The notes beneath the pieces are model-generated. The model ran no database searches and was not told where the DNA came from. It saw only the letters and a program-made list of their open reading frames with translations. Positions 60,741 to 64,000 of a stretch of 64,000 nucleotides of DNA are shown piece by piece; within the stretch, counting starts at the first letter, position 1, and each line of letters opens with the position of its first letter. Made by a program: the position numbers and the translations under genes. This stretch comes from Emticicia fluvialis (lineage in GTDB: Bacteria > Bacteroidota > Bacteroidia > Cytophagales > Spirosomataceae), in contig NZ_JANUSD010000008.1 of NCBI RefSeq assembly GCF_024793945.1, positions 199,661 through 263,660 on the forward strand, in the 5' to 3' direction.

Positions 60741-61091
60741 ATGAAAAAGCTATTATTAATTTTTGCAACACTTCTGATAAGCCTCAACTCAATGGCTTTG
60801 AGTTTCCCTCGCAGCGCCTACGGACACCAACGTATCCTGACTAATGCAGTTGAAAAAACGGCAGCACAGGCACAATCATTGAAATCATCATTGATAAAAG
60901 AAACAGCAATCAGTGTAGAAGAAGAAACCAATCAGCAATCGTTTATACAAATGGTGGCAGATTACGTTATTCATTTGTTTACCGAAACCATCTGCAAGCG
61001 TAAAAGCGTAGCGGTGGTAAATACATTTGAAAAAGCGCGCTATGAGTGCTTTGCAATTAAACAAGATTTTGAATACCAGTTTATTGGTTAA
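60741..61091 (+). CDS. Small secreted protein of unknown function
   Basis: The 116-residue product from the ATG at 60741 has a signal peptide (MKKLLLIFATLLISLNSMA), then a mostly helical, charged mature part with four cysteines or fewer (FTETICKRKSVAVV, YECFAIKQDF). I recognise no family. A longer frame starts at 60720 with MCTENKI. It has its own promoter and terminator and lies right after the gld cluster, so it could be a secreted T9SS-linked factor, but it has no T9SS C-terminal sorting domain. Confidence 0.6.
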   Translation: MKKLLLIFATLLISLNSMALSFPRSAYGHQRILTNAVEKTAAQAQSLKSSLIKETAISVEEETNQQSFIQMVADYVIHLFTETICKRKSVAVVNTFEKARYECFAIKQDFEYQFIG

Positions 61092-61136
61092 TCATAAAGA
61101 TTCTTATTTTCATACGGTTTAGTTAAGGTTTAGATA

Positions 61137-61165
61137 AAAAGCGCGGCTCTTTGAACCGCGCTTTT
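61137..61165. terminator. Bidirectional terminator
   Basis: AAAAGCGCGG (61137-61146) and CCGCGCTTTT (61156-61165) pair perfectly; it lies between convergent genes. Confidence 0.8.
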
Positions 61166-61194
61166 CTTGTATATATGCTGTATGTATATGAACC

Positions 61195-62487
61195 TTAGAG
61201 TTGAAACAACGGATAATCGAGCATCCAGCTATTGATTTCTTTTTTAACGGCTGCAATGGTAGCAGCTTTATCGTGGTTCATTAACACATCGTCAATCAGA
61301 TTTACAATTCTTACCATATCGGCCTCCACCAAACCGCGGGTTGTCATGGCGGCAGTTCCTACGCGCATTCCTGAGGTTGTCATGGCGGTTTTATCGTCAA
61401 AAGGCACCATATTCTTGTTTACAGTAATATCGGCTTGTATAAGGGCGTTTTCTGCTATTTTACCAGTTAAACCTTTTGGGCGCAGGTCAATCAGCATCAG
61501 GTGGTTATCTGTTCCGTCTGAAATAACTTTATAGCCACGGTTTACAAATTCGGCAGCCATTACACGTGCATTTTTCTGAACCTGCACGGCGTAGTTATAG
61601 AAATTCTCGGTAAGGGCCTCACCAAATGCCACAGCTTTAGCAGCAATGATGTGCTCTAAGGGCCCGCCTTGAGTGCCCGGGAATACACCCGAGTCTAACA
61701 ATGACGACATCATTCTTACATCGCCTTTAGGTGTAGTTATACCAAAAGGGTTCGGGAAGTCGTTACGCATCATTATTACCCCACCACGTGTGCCACGAAG
61801 CGTTTTGTGTGTAGTGGTGGTTACGATATGGCAATGGTCGAATGGGTCGTTCAGTAGGCCTTTGGCAATTAATCCTGCCGGGTGAGAGATGTCTGCCAAT
61901 AGAATGGCGCCAACTGAGTCGGCAATCTGGCGCAGACGCACGTAGTCCCAGTCACGAGAGTAGGCAGACGCACCACAAATAATTAATTTTGGTTTTTCTT
62001 TATGGGCGGTTTCTTCAACCTTGTTCCAGTCAATCAGGCCAGATTCCTGCTCAACTCCATAGAAAAACGGCTGGAAATATTTACCAGATATATTAACAGG
62101 CGAGCCATGCGATAGGTGGCCGCCATGAGACAAGTTAAAGCCTAAGATTTTGTCGCCCGGTTGTAAACATGCCAAGAAAACAGCCATATTAGCCTGCGCA
62201 CCAGAATGTGGCTGTACGTTTGCCCAGGTAAGGTTAAAGAGCGCCTTCAGGCGGTCAATGGCTATTTGTTCTACCTGATCTACCACCTCACAGCCTCCAT
62301 AATAACGTTTACCGGGTAGCCCCTCTGCATATTTATTAGTAAGCACACTACCTGCAGCTTCCATTACCTGTGGCGAAACAAAGTTTTCAGAAGCTATCAG
62401 TTCAATACCATGTAACTGGCGATTGTTTTCTTTCGTGATTAAATCGAAGATTTCGGTATCACGATAGAGCGATGTTTGGACAGACAT
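61195..62487 (-). CDS. glyA: Serine hydroxymethyltransferase
   Basis: PLP enzyme that interconverts serine and glycine and loads tetrahydrofolate with one-carbon units. The 430-residue protein shows NRQLHGIELIASENFVSPQV, TNKYAEGLPGKRYYGG, LADISHPAGLIAKG, TTTTHKTLRGTRGG with the PLP Lys228, and PQGGPLEH-like PGTQGGPLEHIIAAKAVA. Length fits the family. The sequence 62537-62564 holds a plausible promoter. Confidence 0.97.
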   Translation of the reverse strand: MSVQTSLYRDTEIFDLITKENNRQLHGIELIASENFVSPQVMEAAGSVLTNKYAEGLPGKRYYGGCEVVDQVEQIAIDRLKALFNLTWANVQPHSGAQANMAVFLACLQPGDKILGFNLSHGGHLSHGSPVNISGKYFQPFFYGVEQESGLIDWNKVEETAHKEKPKLIICGASAYSRDWDYVRLRQIADSVGAILLADISHPAGLIAKGLLNDPFDHCHIVTTTTHKTLRGTRGGVIMMRNDFPNPFGITTPKGDVRMMSSLLDSGVFPGTQGGPLEHIIAAKAVAFGEALTENFYNYAVQVQKNARVMAAEFVNRGYKVISDGTDNHLMLIDLRPKGLTGKIAENALIQADITVNKNMVPFDDKTAMTTSGMRVGTAAMTTRGLVEADMVRIVNLIDDVLMNHDKAATIAAVKKEINSWMLDYPLFQL

Positions 62488-62536
62488 ATTGATTATTTGA
62501 TGTACGATTAAAGAAGTACGACTGATAAAATGAGTA

Positions 62537-62564
62537 CAAATTTAATGGAATGTTGTAAGAACAA
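62537..62564 (-). promoter_or_regulatory. Predicted glyA promoter
   Basis: Minus-strand TTG (62562-62564) and TAAATTTG (62537-62544), spaced by 17 bases. Start near 62530, leader about 43 bases. Confidence 0.5.
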
Positions 62565-62632
62565 GAATTTTGCACCAAATAATCTTTTGCGTGGCAGTAA
62601 ATAAAACCGTACTTTCTTGGAAAAATACTATT

Positions 62633-63826
62633 TCATTTAAGCATTACAGTGCCGCTTATGGTTTTATCGATTAACTCGCAACTGGGTATATATGCCAGCT
62701 CGGCTAAGTAAGTGCCTCCTAAAATTAGAAAAGGAGTATTACGGGCTTTAAAAAATGCCTTTTTATAGGCGTCTTCCAGTTTTTCCAGCCCTATGGCAAG
62801 TCGTTTTTCATTGATTTCCATCTCCGTCATGGTGCCAGGGCGCTCTTTTTTCCAGAAAAACTGCTCTTTCTTTTGCTCCCAGTTTTCATTCGGGCAGTCA
62901 ATGTTATTCTCCAGGCGCAATTGCAAAACCAGTACCTTTCCCATGGTGTAGGGTTCGTCGGTTGAGTAATCAATTAACGACTTGAGTATGTGAGGGTCTG
63001 CCTTACCGTCTCTGATGGCTTGTTTAACAACCGATAATATGTCTATGCGATTGGCTTTTTCCTGAAAGATTTCATCTAACAAAGTATTTTGAAAAAGATA
63101 AGAAGCCGTAACATTAAACGCATAGGGGCTGCCTTCCGGAAGGGGAGAGTTAAGGCCTATCATATTCTCGTCAGGATACCCGTTTAAATCAATTATGCTA
63201 AGGGTTGTTTGTATTCTGTTGTAGGTGTTGGCAGTGGCTATTTTGGCATTAATGAGCCGCAGACTGTCTTGCTGGGCAACAAGATTTTTAGGCATATCAG
63301 GTAAATGTATCAGGCTGTCAACAGGTACCCATTTAAAATTTTTAAGGTAGGGTTTATAATAGTTACGGAGGTCGGCGGTAATAGGGGCAACATGGTAAAT
63401 AAACTGCTGCTGTTTAATTTTTTGCAGTGAGTCGCGCACTTGTCTATTAATTGCGGGTTCAATCAGAAGTACCTGTTTCTCAAAGTCGGGCCATTTTTTG
63501 CAAGTGTCTGCCACGTTTTTGAAGAAGGCGTCTTTTCTGAAATTAGCTACTTTATAGCCTTTCTCAACTATTTTCTCAAGATACTCAAATACCAGCGGCA
63601 TTTTGCCTACCATAGTGGCGCAAATGGCAGCGTTGTAGTAATCTTTGGCGAAGGGTCTCTGTACATTGGCAAAGGCTTCATTATAAAATTGCAGGGCTTC
63701 ATAATAGCTGGTGTCTACAATGGCCAGTTCGGCCTCGTTAATGATAGGATAATACACCCGGGTAAAGTCTGCCTGTGCAAAGCAAAAGGGGCCGCATAGG
63801 CAAAATAGTAAGAGTAGCTTTTTCAT
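62633..63826 (-). CDS. Secreted TPR-like protein of unknown function
   Basis: The 397-residue product has a signal peptide (MKKLLLLFCLCGPFCFAQ) and helical repeats with TPR-like spacing (ELAIVDTSYYEALQFYNEAFANVQRPFAKDYYNAAICATMVGKMPLVFEYLEKIVEKGY). A second half has helices around ENKRLAIGLEKLEDAYKKAFFKARN. It has no recognised enzyme motif; cysteines are few after the signal. It is monocistronic and lies close to a possible IS end at the window edge. Confidence 0.65.
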   Translation of the reverse strand: MKKLLLLFCLCGPFCFAQADFTRVYYPIINEAELAIVDTSYYEALQFYNEAFANVQRPFAKDYYNAAICATMVGKMPLVFEYLEKIVEKGYKVANFRKDAFFKNVADTCKKWPDFEKQVLLIEPAINRQVRDSLQKIKQQQFIYHVAPITADLRNYYKPYLKNFKWVPVDSLIHLPDMPKNLVAQQDSLRLINAKIATANTYNRIQTTLSIIDLNGYPDENMIGLNSPLPEGSPYAFNVTASYLFQNTLLDEIFQEKANRIDILSVVKQAIRDGKADPHILKSLIDYSTDEPYTMGKVLVLQLRLENNIDCPNENWEQKKEQFFWKKERPGTMTEMEINEKRLAIGLEKLEDAYKKAFFKARNTPFLILGGTYLAELAYIPSCELIDKTISGTVMLK

Positions 63827-63877
63827 GGTAGAAGAAGGGCAGGCAGTAAATGAGTTTTAAATGCCTATAAAATTAAA

Positions 63878-64000
63878 GAGGCTGTCTAAAAAGGTCTAAA
63901 AAATAGGAATCCCCGGTCAAAAAAGACGCGGGGATTTTTCTTTGTTCCTCTAAAAAGTGTTATCTTAGAGGTGCAACACAAAGAGAAGATGAAGATACAT
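63878..64000 (+). mobile_element. Possible left end of an insertion sequence (IS1182-like)
   Basis: GAGGCTGTCTAAAAAGG at 63878-63894 resembles the terminal repeat of Bacteroidota IS1182-type elements, and is followed by a stem-loop (63909-63935) and an ATG (63989-63991) that opens a frame (MKIH...) running out of the window. The identity is from memory and only four codons are seen. Confidence 0.35.
63909..63939 (+). terminator. Hairpin with T-run near the window end
   Basis: ATCCCCG (63909-63915) and CGGGGAT (63929-63935), with inner GTC/GAC pairing, followed by TTTTTC. It may shield the putative transposase from outside transcription, like the hairpin of the IS3 element. Confidence 0.65.

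Overview
The window looks like chromosomal DNA of a gliding-type Bacteroidota, most likely Cytophagales. The evidence is a porP-gldKLMN cluster (type IX secretion and gliding motor), Bacteroidota-type promoters (TTTG, about 19 bases, TAnnTTTG), no visible Shine-Dalgarno sequences, and a DUF4271-hemD pair. The order is inferred from family knowledge and cannot be fixed from the sequence alone. I found no rRNA, tRNA or CRISPR array. Gene order is mostly that of a housekeeping chromosome with a few mobile pieces.

Region by region. 1-1766: the 3' end of a TSUP-family transporter, then a decayed IS3-family element lying between two convergent genes. 1791-8294 (minus strand): a lipid and translation cluster, yceD-rpmF-plsX-fabH-OMP-efp-accB-accC. 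8357-16367: PAP2 phosphatase, rsgA, a 37-residue membrane peptide, a heptose-7-P-kinase-like enzyme, a PD40/OmpA lipid-anchored or periplasmic protein, then purU-ruvX-mazG and a thioredoxin-fold protein. 16506-19997: DinB and TetR genes with a palindromic operator, a membrane metallophosphoesterase and a glycosyltransferase. 20197-25964: terC, a RAYT (REP-associated tyrosine transposase) with its palindromes, and a 1301-residue Upf1-like helicase. 26198-40359: M16 peptidase, TetR, PQQ-type sugar dehydrogenase, a LytS/LytR-type two-component pair next to a DUF4932-like protein, a large cytochrome c/HEAT dehydrogenase lipoprotein, an HpaI-type aldolase and smpB. 40360-41201 is gene-poor. 41202-47976: hflX, a second RAYT with a different palindrome family, rnr, an acyl-CoA dehydrogenase and a DoxX-like protein. 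48101-54174: unknown small protein, OMP, murB, sucD, DUF4271 protein and hemD. 54288-60380: porP, gldK, gldL, gldM, gldN. The window closes with a small secreted protein, glyA, a TPR-like secreted protein and what may be the left end of another insertion sequence.

The most interesting signal is the pair of RAYT loci. Each carries its own family of short palindromes with a three-base loop. At the first locus the palindromes flank the transposase in opposite orientations and supply the stop codons of both convergent neighbours (terC and the helicase), which therefore end in the same Ala-Glu-stop. At the second locus four palindromes form two adjacent units of about 105 bp, each with a TTGTGR leader at both outer ends. 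This looks like two independent domesticated transposase/REP systems in one 22-kb stretch.
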